DNA from: UBA7672 sp041166025
GTDB lineage: Bacteria; Pseudomonadota; Alphaproteobacteria; Caulobacterales; Hyphomonadaceae
Direction: 5' to 3'
Assembly (NCBI GenBank): GCA_041166025.1
Contig: JBEAMJ010000009.1
Location: 1 to 50,976, forward strand
Length of the DNA stretch: 50,976 nt
The notes beneath the pieces were generated by a model that did not search any database, had not been told where the DNA came from, and saw nothing but the letters and a program-made list of their open reading frames with translations. A program made the position numbers and the translations under genes. Each line of letters opens with the position of its first letter. The stretch's first letter is position 1. Positions 17,505-25,892 of this stretch are shown here, piece after piece.

Positions 17505-18703
17505 ACGTTGAGCGTGTTGATCTGAAGGATCGGCAGAAGGATGGACAGGATGACCAGGCATACAATGCCTCCCATGATCACGATGATGGCGGGTTCAAGC
17601 AGGCTGAGCGCAACGGAGGTCGCGGTGCGCACGTCGCGTTCGAGATAGTCGGCTGCCCGGTCCAGCATCGGTTCGAGCTTGCCGCTGCTTTCGCCGCTCG
17701 CGGCAAGATGGACGAGTAGGGGCGGGAACACCTTGGCGCGGCGCAAGGCGGAGGAGAGGCCCATGCCCTCATGCACCTGCACGGCGATTTCGCCAGCCGC
17801 AGCGCGGATCATGCGATTGCCAGCCGCTCGTTCGGCAAGATTGAGCGCTTCAAGGACAGGCAGCCCGCTGCCGATCATTGTCGCCAGCGAGCGCGCCAGG
17901 CTGGCGGATTCCACATTCCGGATCACGCGTCCTGCCACGGGAAGCCTTAGCAGCATTCCGTCGAACGCCAGTCGCGGCGCCGGCTGCGACAGCATCCACG
18001 CAAACAGGGCCAGCAGGCCGGCGATCGTCAGCATGATCGCCCAGCCCCAGTGCAGCATCAGGTTCGAGATCGCGATCATCGCCTCGGTAAGCGGCGGAAG
18101 CTTCTGTCCTGACACGTCGAACTGTTCCACAACGCGCGGCACGACGAATGTCATCAACGCAACGATGACGGCCAGCGCCACGACGGCGAGGACGATCGGA
18201 TAGACGAGGGCGGACGAGACCTTGGCCTGCATGTCCTGCTTCCTCTCGAGAAGGTCGGCCAGCCGGTCGAGCACCTGCGGCAGGGAGCCGGAGGCTTCGC
18301 CCGCCGCGACCATGGCCCGATAAGTTGGCGGAAAAGCTGGGCCTAGCCGCGCCATGGCGTCGGAAAGGCGCATGCCCTCCACGACGCCTGTATGGACGCG
18401 CGATAGGAGTTCGCGCTGCTTTCGGCTCTCGGCCTGTTCGGCGAGCGATCGCAGCGCCTCCTCGATCGGCGCGACCGTCGCCAGTGTCGCCATCTGGCGC
18501 GTCACCAGCGCAACCGCTCCGGCGCTGAGCCGGATCGGGCGGGCGTCCGTCGTCGTTCGCGTTGTTGACCCAGCCGTGATCTGCGTTGCGACAAGGCCGC
18601 GGCGTTCCAGCGTGCGCCGCGCGGCCTCGCCATCCGGGCTCGCCAGCGCCCCCGTGCGGGTGCGGCCGGCGCGGTCGATGGCGCTGAATTCAAAGGTCGG
18701 CAT
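17501..18703 (-). CDS. gspF: Type II secretion inner-membrane protein F (GspF)
   Basis: 400-aa polytopic protein of the assembly platform. It starts MPTFEFSAIDRAGR, contains two T2SSF domains (about 65-190 and 270-390) and three membrane helices, near 165-190, 215-240 and 370-395. The characteristic VAAGEASGSLPQVLDRLA and LAASGESSGKLEPMLDRAA repeats are both present. The start overlaps the end of gspE by 14 bp. Confidence 0.93.
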   Translation of the reverse strand: MPTFEFSAIDRAGRTRTGALASPDGEAARRTLERRGLVATQITAGSTTRTTTDARPIRLSAGAVALVTRQMATLATVAPIEEALRSLAEQAESRKQRELLSRVHTGVVEGMRLSDAMARLGPAFPPTYRAMVAAGEASGSLPQVLDRLADLLERKQDMQAKVSSALVYPIVLAVVALAVIVALMTFVVPRVVEQFDVSGQKLPPLTEAMIAISNLMLHWGWAIMLTIAGLLALFAWMLSQPAPRLAFDGMLLRLPVAGRVIRNVESASLARSLATMIGSGLPVLEALNLAERAAGNRMIRAAAGEIAVQVHEGMGLSSALRRAKVFPPLLVHLAASGESSGKLEPMLDRAADYLERDVRTATSVALSLLEPAIIVIMGGIVCLVILSILLPILQINTLNV

Positions 18704-20177
18704 GCCTGCCTCCCTCGGGTCGGATCACGCGCAACGCTTCCTCGATCGTGGTCTCCCCACGCAGCACGGCCTCGCGCGCCGACTGCGCCAATTGTGGCGC
18801 GTTGGCGAACGCGTGAGCCGACATGTCCTGCTCGGGCGCGTTGGCCGAGATCAGTCGCCGCAGGCCTTCGTCAGCGCGGACCAGCTCGAACAGGCCGAGC
18901 CGGCCGGCATGACCCGTCCCGCCGCACTGGGTGCATCCCACGGCGCGATGGATTGTCGATCCTGGCGCAATGCCCGCCAGCGTCGCACCGGCGTCGTCGA
19001 TTGTCTCTGCCTTGCGGCAGGCCGCGCACAGCCGCCGCACCAGCCGCTGCGCTATGACGCCGCGCAGGGTCGATGCGATGAGAAAGGGCTCGACGCCGAT
19101 ATCGCGCAGCCGCGTCACTGCGCCAATGGCGTCATTCGTATGCAGCGTGCTCAGCACCAGATGGCCAGTGAGGCTCGCCTGCACCGCGATCTGGGCGGTT
19201 TCCGTGTCGCGGATCTCGCCAACCATGACCACGTTAGGATTCTGGCGCAGGATCGCTCGCAGGCCCGCAGCAAACGTCATCCCTACCTTGGCGTTCACCT
19301 GCGTCTGGCCGATTCCGTCAATGGCGTACTCGATTGGATCCTCGATGGTGAGGATGGTCCGGCTGGCATCATTGAGCAGACGTAGGCCAGCATAGAGCGT
19401 GGTTGTCTTGCCGGCGCCGGTGGGCCCGGTCACCAGCACGATGCCGTTGGGCTCTTTCAGCGCCGCCCGGAAGGCGCTGGCGACATCGTCCGGCATTCCG
19501 AGGTCATCAAGCTGCAGTCCCGTCCGCTCGCGATCGAGCAGGCGCAATACGACACGCTCGCCTGCCTTCGCTGGCAGAGTCGACACCCGAACATCCAGAG
19601 TCCGTCCACCGATTGTCAGCGAGATGCGTCCATCCTGCGGAATGCGGCGCTCGGCGATATCGAGCCGCGACATCACCTTCACCCGCGAAACCAGCACTGG
19701 CGCAAGCCGTGCGGGCAGCCGGGCCTTCTCCGACATCACGCCATCGACGCGCATGCGGATCACCAGCTCGGTATCGTAGGGCTCCATGTGAATGTCGGAC
19801 GCGCCGATCCGCGCCGCTTCCGCCATGAGCCCGTTGATAAGCCGGATCACAGGCGCATCGTCGCGGGCATCCAGCAGGTCGGCGACCGGCGGCAGACCGT
19901 CGATGTCGCCGAGCACATCGGACCGGCCAAGCTCGTCCGCGGCGCCGACGTCGATCCCCCTCGCGCCATAGACATCCGCCAGCTTCCGCTCGAAATCGGG
20001 GGCGCTGATGGACTCGACGACAAGGCGCATGCCGCCCAACGCCCGTCGCGCCTCGAGCAGCGTCATCGGATCCGCGCCCTCGCGCAACGCCATCCGCGCC
20101 TCGCTCTCGCCCCCAAGATCCAGCACCCCCGCGCGACGCGCGAACGCGTAGGGCAGACGGCTGCGCGCGGCGGTCAT
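18690..20177 (-). CDS. gspE: Type II secretion ATPase E (GspE)
   Basis: 495-aa cytoplasmic secretion ATPase. Walker A is GPTGAGKTT (about residue 250). The Asp box and Walker B region follow (TILTIEDPIEY, VMVGEIRDTETA), then the His box (LVLSTLHTNDA). A zinc-binding CxxC...CxxC pair (CAAC and CTQC, about residues 398-440) is intact. The N-terminal domain that binds GspL is present. The ATG overlaps the gspD stop by 4 bp. Confidence 0.94.
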   Translation of the reverse strand: MTAARSRLPYAFARRAGVLDLGGESEARMALREGADPMTLLEARRALGGMRLVVESISAPDFERKLADVYGARGIDVGAADELGRSDVLGDIDGLPPVADLLDARDDAPVIRLINGLMAEAARIGASDIHMEPYDTELVIRMRVDGVMSEKARLPARLAPVLVSRVKVMSRLDIAERRIPQDGRISLTIGGRTLDVRVSTLPAKAGERVVLRLLDRERTGLQLDDLGMPDDVASAFRAALKEPNGIVLVTGPTGAGKTTTLYAGLRLLNDASRTILTIEDPIEYAIDGIGQTQVNAKVGMTFAAGLRAILRQNPNVVMVGEIRDTETAQIAVQASLTGHLVLSTLHTNDAIGAVTRLRDIGVEPFLIASTLRGVIAQRLVRRLCAACRKAETIDDAGATLAGIAPGSTIHRAVGCTQCGGTGHAGRLGLFELVRADEGLRRLISANAPEQDMSAHAFANAPQLAQSAREAVLRGETTIEEALRVIRPEGGRHADL

Positions 20178-22198
20178 CTGCCGCCGTCCGTCGCGGGTGC
20201 AGCGGATGGCGCGGGCGGTCGCGCGGGGGGCGCTGCAGGCGCGGGCGGGAGGCGGCTTAGCACCTCGTCAAGCATGCTCGGCGCGCCGCCATTGCTGAGC
20301 CGCTGCTGCTGGATCATGCGCTCCAGTTCCGGCTGCGTGATCGAGCGCGCGGCGTCCGCCGACCCGACGATCACGGGCCGGATGAAGATCATCAGGTTAG
20401 TGTTGTCCTTCTGGCGCTGTTCGGACGAGAACAGTGCCCCAATAACGGGTAGGTCGCCCAGCAGCGGCACCTTCTCCTGAGTCACCTGCTCGTTCTGGTC
20501 GAGCAGCCCACCGAGCACGACGATCTCGCCATTGTCGACTAGCACCGACGTTTCGATCTCGCGCTTATTGAAGACAAGCTCTCCGAACGACGCAGTGAAT
20601 GGGTCGACGCTCGAAACCTCCTGGCGCAGCACCAGCGTGATCGATCCGTCCGCATTGATCTGCGGCCGCACGCGCAGCTTCACGCCGACATCCTGACGCT
20701 CGATCGTGCGGAACGGATTATTGTTGTTTCCGCTAAGTACTTCGCCCGTCGTCACCGGCACGTTCTGGCCAACGAGGAATTCGGCCTCGCGGTTGTTGAG
20801 CGTCAGGATCGAGGGTGTCGAGATGAGGTTGGAATCGCCGTCTCGTTTGATGGCGTTGATGATCACGCCGAACAGCCCGTCCCCGCCAAGGTCCGACGCA
20901 AGCCCGCCGATCCCTCCGAACGAATTGAGCAGGCTGTCCGCTGCCGCCTCCTGCAGTTCGTCATGCAGCTCCGGGCTCACCGACAGGCCGTCGGCTCCCA
21001 GCGCCGCCGACAGCGTTAGCAGGCTAGGTGACGCGCTCGAGAAATTCGTTGCGAAGAACGGGATGTCCGACCCGTCCTTGCCGCCCAGCAGCAGCTGTAC
21101 GCCGAGATTTTTCGCCGCCCCCTCGCCGATCTCCACCACGATCGCCTGCACCAGCACTTGCTCGGCGCGTCGATCGAGCTGGCGGATGATTGCCTCGACC
21201 TCCTGCTGTACCGCAGGGTCCGCCCGGACGATGATCGCATTGGCGCCCTCGAACCGCGTTATGATCGCGCGCTGGTTGGCCGAAGGCGTGGCCGGCACCT
21301 GTCCCGCCGCGCCCGTCGCACCCGCGGCGCGCGGCTGATCCACGACGTTCTGCAGCATCTCCACCATCTGGGTCGCATCCGCGTGCTGCAGGAAGATCAC
21401 GCGCGTGTCTCCCGTCGGCTTCGCCTGCTCGTCGAGCATGAGCGCCACATCCTTGAGCCGCGCCACCGTCTCCGCCGGTCCCCGCAGCACAAGTGAGTTG
21501 GATGTGTCCACCGCAGTGAAGGTCGCCGCCGAGAAGCCCTTCTGCTCGCCCCCGCCCGATGCCGTGATGTCGCGGAGCGCCGCCGCCAACACCGACGCGC
21601 GCGAGTTCTTTAGGGGCAGGATCTCGATCCGGTCCGTATCGCGGTCCAGCTCCGCCACCAGCCCCGACAGCCGCCGCACATTGTCGGCGAAGTCCGTGAT
21701 CACGATCGTGTTCGACGCCGGCGCTGCGCTCACCCGTCCACCGCGTCCCACCAGCGGCTGCAGCACGCCTACCAGAGAGGGCGCGTCCTTGGTCTTGAGC
21801 CGGATCACCTGCGTCACGAAGCGTTCGCCGGTCGTGCCTCCCATGGCGCCCGAAGGCTGCTGCGCCGCTTCTTCATCCGGCGCAATCCGCCACGCGCCCG
21901 ACGACGTCGGAATGGCGACATAGCCATGCGCCCGCAGCGTCGCGAGAAAGACCTCCATCATCTGGTCGCGGTTCATCGGCGCGCCGCCTGCGATGGTCAC
22001 CGTTCCCTGCACAGCCGGGTCGATGACGAATGTGGTCTCCGTCGCCTTCGAGACATCCTGGATGAAGGCGCGGATGTCGGCATTCTGCACATTGAGCGAC
22101 TGTGTCGCCCCCTGCGCAAGCGCCTCCTGTCCCAGCGCTGTTGCCCCGCCGACCGCCCCGAGGGCGAGGCACGCCGCCATGATACGCGAGAACGCCAT
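20174..22198 (-). CDS. gspD: Type II secretion secretin D (GspD)
   Basis: 674-aa outer-membrane secretin that forms the exit channel. A signal peptide (about 1-29, ending EALAQG) precedes an N0 domain (SLNVQNADIRAFIQDVSK) and N1-N3 domains. The secretin core carries NLISTPSILTLNNREAEFLVG and GEIVVLGGLLDQ. The C-terminal tail after about residue 640 is rich in Pro and Ala; I could not identify a pilotin-binding S-domain, and no pilotin gene is in the window. The start overlaps gspC by one base (TAATG). Confidence 0.94.
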   Translation of the reverse strand: MAFSRIMAACLALGAVGGATALGQEALAQGATQSLNVQNADIRAFIQDVSKATETTFVIDPAVQGTVTIAGGAPMNRDQMMEVFLATLRAHGYVAIPTSSGAWRIAPDEEAAQQPSGAMGGTTGERFVTQVIRLKTKDAPSLVGVLQPLVGRGGRVSAAPASNTIVITDFADNVRRLSGLVAELDRDTDRIEILPLKNSRASVLAAALRDITASGGGEQKGFSAATFTAVDTSNSLVLRGPAETVARLKDVALMLDEQAKPTGDTRVIFLQHADATQMVEMLQNVVDQPRAAGATGAAGQVPATPSANQRAIITRFEGANAIIVRADPAVQQEVEAIIRQLDRRAEQVLVQAIVVEIGEGAAKNLGVQLLLGGKDGSDIPFFATNFSSASPSLLTLSAALGADGLSVSPELHDELQEAAADSLLNSFGGIGGLASDLGGDGLFGVIINAIKRDGDSNLISTPSILTLNNREAEFLVGQNVPVTTGEVLSGNNNNPFRTIERQDVGVKLRVRPQINADGSITLVLRQEVSSVDPFTASFGELVFNKREIETSVLVDNGEIVVLGGLLDQNEQVTQEKVPLLGDLPVIGALFSSEQRQKDNTNLMIFIRPVIVGSADAARSITQPELERMIQQQRLSNGGAPSMLDEVLSRLPPAPAAPPARPPAPSAAPATDGGR

Positions 22199-23019
22199 TA
22201 CTGAATTCCAAGCCGCGCCGTGTGAACCTGTCCTTCACGCTCGAAACGCACGTCGACAGGCTGTCCGGATGCAATCTGCGCTCGGTAAGACGATAGGTCA
22301 GCCGACGCCGCATCCGCACCATTGATGCTGAGGATAAGGTCGCCAGGTCGCAGTCCGGCGATGGTGAGAGCGCCGCCGGCCGCTTGAGGCATAACCTCGA
22401 ATCCGGTCCGGCCATTGCGGGACACAGGCTGCAGCGCCAAGGCTGCAAGGGAAGGTGTGGCTAGGGAAGAGGACAAAAGTGGAGGGGCAGTCCGCGCCGC
22501 CGCCTGATAGTCCGCCGGCAGGCGCGTCGCCAGCTGAGCCGCGCCGATGCTCACGCCCGGAAACGCCACCCGCATGCGTTGCCCGCCGACATCGATCTCG
22601 ACATGGTCCGGCGCAACGGCTGCGAGCACGACACCAGGCGTGATTTCGTCGCCAACGGCAAACGCGCCCTGCGTGCCACCGGAAGGCGAGAGGATCGCCG
22701 TGCCGTCGCCATCCCCCAGCGCGCGGGTCGCGTGCAACATGAACCCTGTTGCGTCCGCGACGGAGGCAACCACGGCGCCATTCTGCCCAAACGGATCGCT
22801 GACGCGCGCTAGCCGCGCGAGAGTTTCAGACGCGACACGATCGGCTGCGGGCGCATCGTCTGCGGAGGTCATGATGTCGGCTGCCGTAGCGCCACGCGGC
22901 GCCAAGACCGTCCACATCAGGGCTGCGAGCGAGGCGCCAAGCGTTGAAATTGCGGCAAGTTCGCAGGTCGCGGCGAAACCGCCACGCAGGGATTGCGCGA
23001 ACTCATTGCCTGCGGCCAT
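22198..23019 (-). CDS. gspC: Type II secretion protein C (GspC)
   Basis: 273-aa inner-membrane protein that links the platform to the secretin. One membrane helix lies near residues 18-38 (AISTLGASLAALMWTVLAP). A homology-region domain follows (about 75-150), then a C-terminal PDZ-like domain (VSRNGRTGFEVMPQA and LRPGDLILSINGADA). The start could be the ATG at 23019 or the adjoining GTG at 23022; GGGA lies upstream. A longer GTG start at 23127 would bury the helix. It is the first gsp gene, 114 bp after the TonB receptor gene. Confidence 0.88.
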   Translation of the reverse strand: MAAGNEFAQSLRGGFAATCELAAISTLGASLAALMWTVLAPRGATAADIMTSADDAPAADRVASETLARLARVSDPFGQNGAVVASVADATGFMLHATRALGDGDGTAILSPSGGTQGAFAVGDEITPGVVLAAVAPDHVEIDVGGQRMRVAFPGVSIGAAQLATRLPADYQAAARTAPPLLSSSLATPSLAALALQPVSRNGRTGFEVMPQAAGGALTIAGLRPGDLILSINGADAASADLSSYRAQIASGQPVDVRFEREGQVHTARLGIQ

Positions 23020-23070
23020 CACCGTAAATCCCGCGCGTTGTGCCCGCGTTCTCAGATGTGTCACATGCGC

Positions 23071-23101
23071 CGCCAACGTACAACTTTTATGACAGTTGGC
23101 G
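23071..23101. promoter_or_regulatory. Inverted repeat between the receptor gene and gspC
   Basis: CGCCAAC (23071-23077) and GTTGGCG (23095-23101) form a perfect 7-bp inverted repeat around a 17-base centre. It overlaps the partial Pho box of gspC. It could be an operator or a weak attenuator; there is no T-run to make it a classic terminator. Confidence 0.45.
23078..23095 (-). promoter_or_regulatory. Partial Pho box upstream of gspC
   Basis: The minus strand reads CTGTCATAAAAGTTGTAC. The first 11 bases match the PhoB consensus half-site and spacer exactly (CTGTCAT plus AWAW), but the second half-site is poor. It lies 58 bp before the gspC ATG. Alone it would be weak evidence; together with the better site at 27511-27539 it supports PhoB control of this block. 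Confidence 0.4.
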
Positions 23102-23133
23102 GGCGCCAGTGTCACAGTCGACGTCACACGTGC

Positions 23134-25803
23134 TTAGAACCGCGTCGATAGCCCGAACGAATACTCAACGCCGAGATCGTAGTTGTTGATGATGATCTCG
23201 CCCCCGCCGAACTCCTGATGCTCCAAATAGTCCTCGTTCGTCAGGTTGTTCGCCTTGAACGAGAAGGTGACCGGCCGTCCATAGGCGTCGAACTCGCGGC
23301 GATAGACGAAGTCGAGCGTCACGCCCGGCTCCTGGATGAGGTCCGGCTCACCGGGCCGCCCGCGTGCGGACGAACGCTCGCTGACATAGTTCAGGATGAA
23401 AGTGCCCTGTTCGGTTGCGATCGGGTCCTCCCAGCCAAGCTGGAGATTGACGACGTGCTCCGACTGGCCCTGCAGGCGCGATCCATCGATGATGAAGTTC
23501 TCGGCCGGCAGCGGCGCCCCGCCTGATGCAAGCGGGAACACGATGTCGCCTGCGCTGACCTGCACCTCGCTCTGACTCCAAGTGTAGTTCGACTGCAGGA
23601 AGATGTCCTTGCCGCCGATCCACCAGACATCCGGCAGAGGGTCGGTGAATGTCGTGCGGATCTCGGCCTCAGCGCCATAGAGAATGGCCTTCGGCGCATT
23701 GAGATAGGTCTGCTGGATGGTCGCGCCCTGTTCGGCGACAACCGACTCGATCGGCTTTTCGATGTCCTTGTAGAAGGCGCCCACAGTGAAGAACTGATTG
23801 CGGCCAAAGAAGTTCTCAAGACGCGTGTCGAAGTTCGTCAGTTCGGTGTCGACGAGGAATGGGTTGCCGATGAAGAGTCGGTCGCTGTCCGGATCGAGAT
23901 ACTGCTGCGGTGCGAGTTCCCGGAACTGCGGACGCCCGATGGTCTGCGACGCGCCGACACGCAGCTGCCAGTCATCGAGAAAGTTCCACGTCACTGTCCC
24001 TGCAGGAAGGAAGTACTCTTCCTCCTTCACCGGAGGCTGGGTCGGCTGCGCTTCGCCTAGGAAGAGCGCGCGCGGACTTACCGACTGCTTGCCTTCCTCG
24101 AAGCGGCCGCCGATGGCGACGCGGAAGAAGGGGATCGGTTCGAAATCGGCCTTGAGGAAGGCTGCCGAGACTTCTAGCTGGGCGTCATAGGCGGCTGCGC
24201 CCGCGGAGCCCGTCGTCTCGCGGATCACAAGGCGGTCCGGCGAAACATTGAAATCAGCAAACAGGAAGTCCGGTCGCGACTGCTGCACCTCCAGCGGCAG
24301 GTTCTCGCCAATGAAGCGGAACGCACGTGATGCTGCCGAGCGCGTATTGTCGAACCAGTCGATGCCGGCGGAAAGCTCCATCTCACGTACGTCTGGGATG
24401 GGTAGCGCCAAGGAATACTTCAGCGTCACACCGGCGCTGTTGATTTCGTCCACCAGCTCGCTGAACTCCCAGCGATTGGTCGCGCGCGAGGTGTCATGGA
24501 GATAGCGGTCGATTGTGTCGTCAAAGATGAAGCGCATCTGCCGCTCATAGGGTGCATCGCGCTCGGTGCGCGAATATGCGGCGCGCCAGCTGACTTCGAG
24601 CTGGTCGAATTCATGCGTTCCATCAAGCTGGGTGGAGCTCAGCGTTCGCTCGTACCAGGCGGTGCGCTCATCAAGCACCTGCTCACCGGCCAGCTCGTCA
24701 AAGCCGAAGCGGCGATAGGTGCGCTTGTCGGTGCGGCGGATCCACAGGTTAGTCCAGTCGATCTTGTGCTCCGAACCCAACTCGAGGCCCACCCCGAACA
24801 GGCCGTCCCAGCCGACCTTGTTGTCCGTTGAGGTGAAGTTGTAGTCCGACTTGGGCGTTGCCACGCCGCCGTCAATCCGGCCTTCCTGTTGGATGCCGTC
24901 CTCTGTCTCCCAACCGTTGGAGTAGCCGAGAACGCCGATATAGCCGATGCTCCAATTGTCGAAGTCCTGGCGCAGACCTGTCGAGATGTCGAAACTGCCG
25001 TTCGCCGGTATCTGTGTGTTCAGCTGGACGAGATTGAGCTTCGCGTTCTCGAAGCTCTGCCCAATGCGCTGCAGTTCCTGCGCATTCGTGAGCTGCGGAT
25101 AGAGGTCGAGCGTCGCGTCGACCCGGCGACTGGCCAGGATTGCTTCCTTTAGCTGGTTCGGAATCTTGCGGGTGCCGTCGTCGAAGCCGAAAATGTCGGA
25201 ATCGCCGCCGTCATGCGTGTAGCCGGTCGCGAAGGTCGTCTCCATGTTGACGCTGAAGCCAGCGCCCACCTCGAAAAAGCTCTCGTCGGGCAGGTTGAGC
25301 GTTCCAAGCTGGATCACCCCGCCCCCAAACTCGCCAGGGAATTCGACGGAGTAGCTCTTTTGCACCATCACTTCGGAGAGGATGCTTGCCGGGAACAGGT
25401 CGAGCGGTACAACGCGCTGCAGTGGCTCCGGGCTGGGCAGCGGCGAGCCGTTGAGAATGGCGGACGAATAACGTTCGCCAAGACCGCGCACATAGACGAA
25501 GCGGCCCTCGGCGACGGAAAGACCCGGCAGCTTGGTCAGCGCATCGGCCGCGTCTGAATCGCCTTGACGGGACAGGTCCTCGGCCGAGAGGAACGCGGCC
25601 ACCTCGGAGGTGACCTGAAGCGGTTCGGGTATGAACTGGCCGCGCACCACGATGATGTCGCCGGCATCGGCGACCTCTTCGCTCTCGGTGGATTCCGTGG
25701 TCGGAGGATCGGCCGGCTGGGTCTCCTGGGCAAACACGCCTGGCGCGATCAGCGCCGACGTCGCGAGGAGCAGGGCGCTCAGGGACAGGCTGGGCGATTT
25801 CAT
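23134..25803 (-). CDS. TonB-dependent receptor linked to the T2SS operon
   Basis: 889-aa outer-membrane active transporter. The ATG at 25803 gives a clean signal peptide ending GVFAQE. A possible TonB box is GDIIVVRGQ (about 48-56). A plug domain follows (VYVRGLGERYSSAILNGSPLP and EFGGGVIQLGT) and then a long barrel ending in YSFGLSTRF with the terminal aromatic residue. The barrel includes FGFDDGTRKIP, which I recall from Caulobacter receptors. It lies 89 bp after the ElpS-like lipoprotein gene and 114 bp before gspC, all in one direction. The ligand is unknown; the Pho-type sites suggest a phosphorus compound, by inference. Confidence 0.92.
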   Translation of the reverse strand: MKSPSLSLSALLLATSALIAPGVFAQETQPADPPTTESTESEEVADAGDIIVVRGQFIPEPLQVTSEVAAFLSAEDLSRQGDSDAADALTKLPGLSVAEGRFVYVRGLGERYSSAILNGSPLPSPEPLQRVVPLDLFPASILSEVMVQKSYSVEFPGEFGGGVIQLGTLNLPDESFFEVGAGFSVNMETTFATGYTHDGGDSDIFGFDDGTRKIPNQLKEAILASRRVDATLDLYPQLTNAQELQRIGQSFENAKLNLVQLNTQIPANGSFDISTGLRQDFDNWSIGYIGVLGYSNGWETEDGIQQEGRIDGGVATPKSDYNFTSTDNKVGWDGLFGVGLELGSEHKIDWTNLWIRRTDKRTYRRFGFDELAGEQVLDERTAWYERTLSSTQLDGTHEFDQLEVSWRAAYSRTERDAPYERQMRFIFDDTIDRYLHDTSRATNRWEFSELVDEINSAGVTLKYSLALPIPDVREMELSAGIDWFDNTRSAASRAFRFIGENLPLEVQQSRPDFLFADFNVSPDRLVIRETTGSAGAAAYDAQLEVSAAFLKADFEPIPFFRVAIGGRFEEGKQSVSPRALFLGEAQPTQPPVKEEEYFLPAGTVTWNFLDDWQLRVGASQTIGRPQFRELAPQQYLDPDSDRLFIGNPFLVDTELTNFDTRLENFFGRNQFFTVGAFYKDIEKPIESVVAEQGATIQQTYLNAPKAILYGAEAEIRTTFTDPLPDVWWIGGKDIFLQSNYTWSQSEVQVSAGDIVFPLASGGAPLPAENFIIDGSRLQGQSEHVVNLQLGWEDPIATEQGTFILNYVSERSSARGRPGEPDLIQEPGVTLDFVYRREFDAYGRPVTFSFKANNLTNEDYLEHQEFGGGEIIINNYDLGVEYSFGLSTRF

Positions 25804-25892
25804 GTGGCGGTATCCCGCGAAGAGGAAAGATTGCGTCGATTCGGCGAGCAGCAGGCCAGCGGCCCGATTTGGGCCGCTGGCCATGTCGGAGA

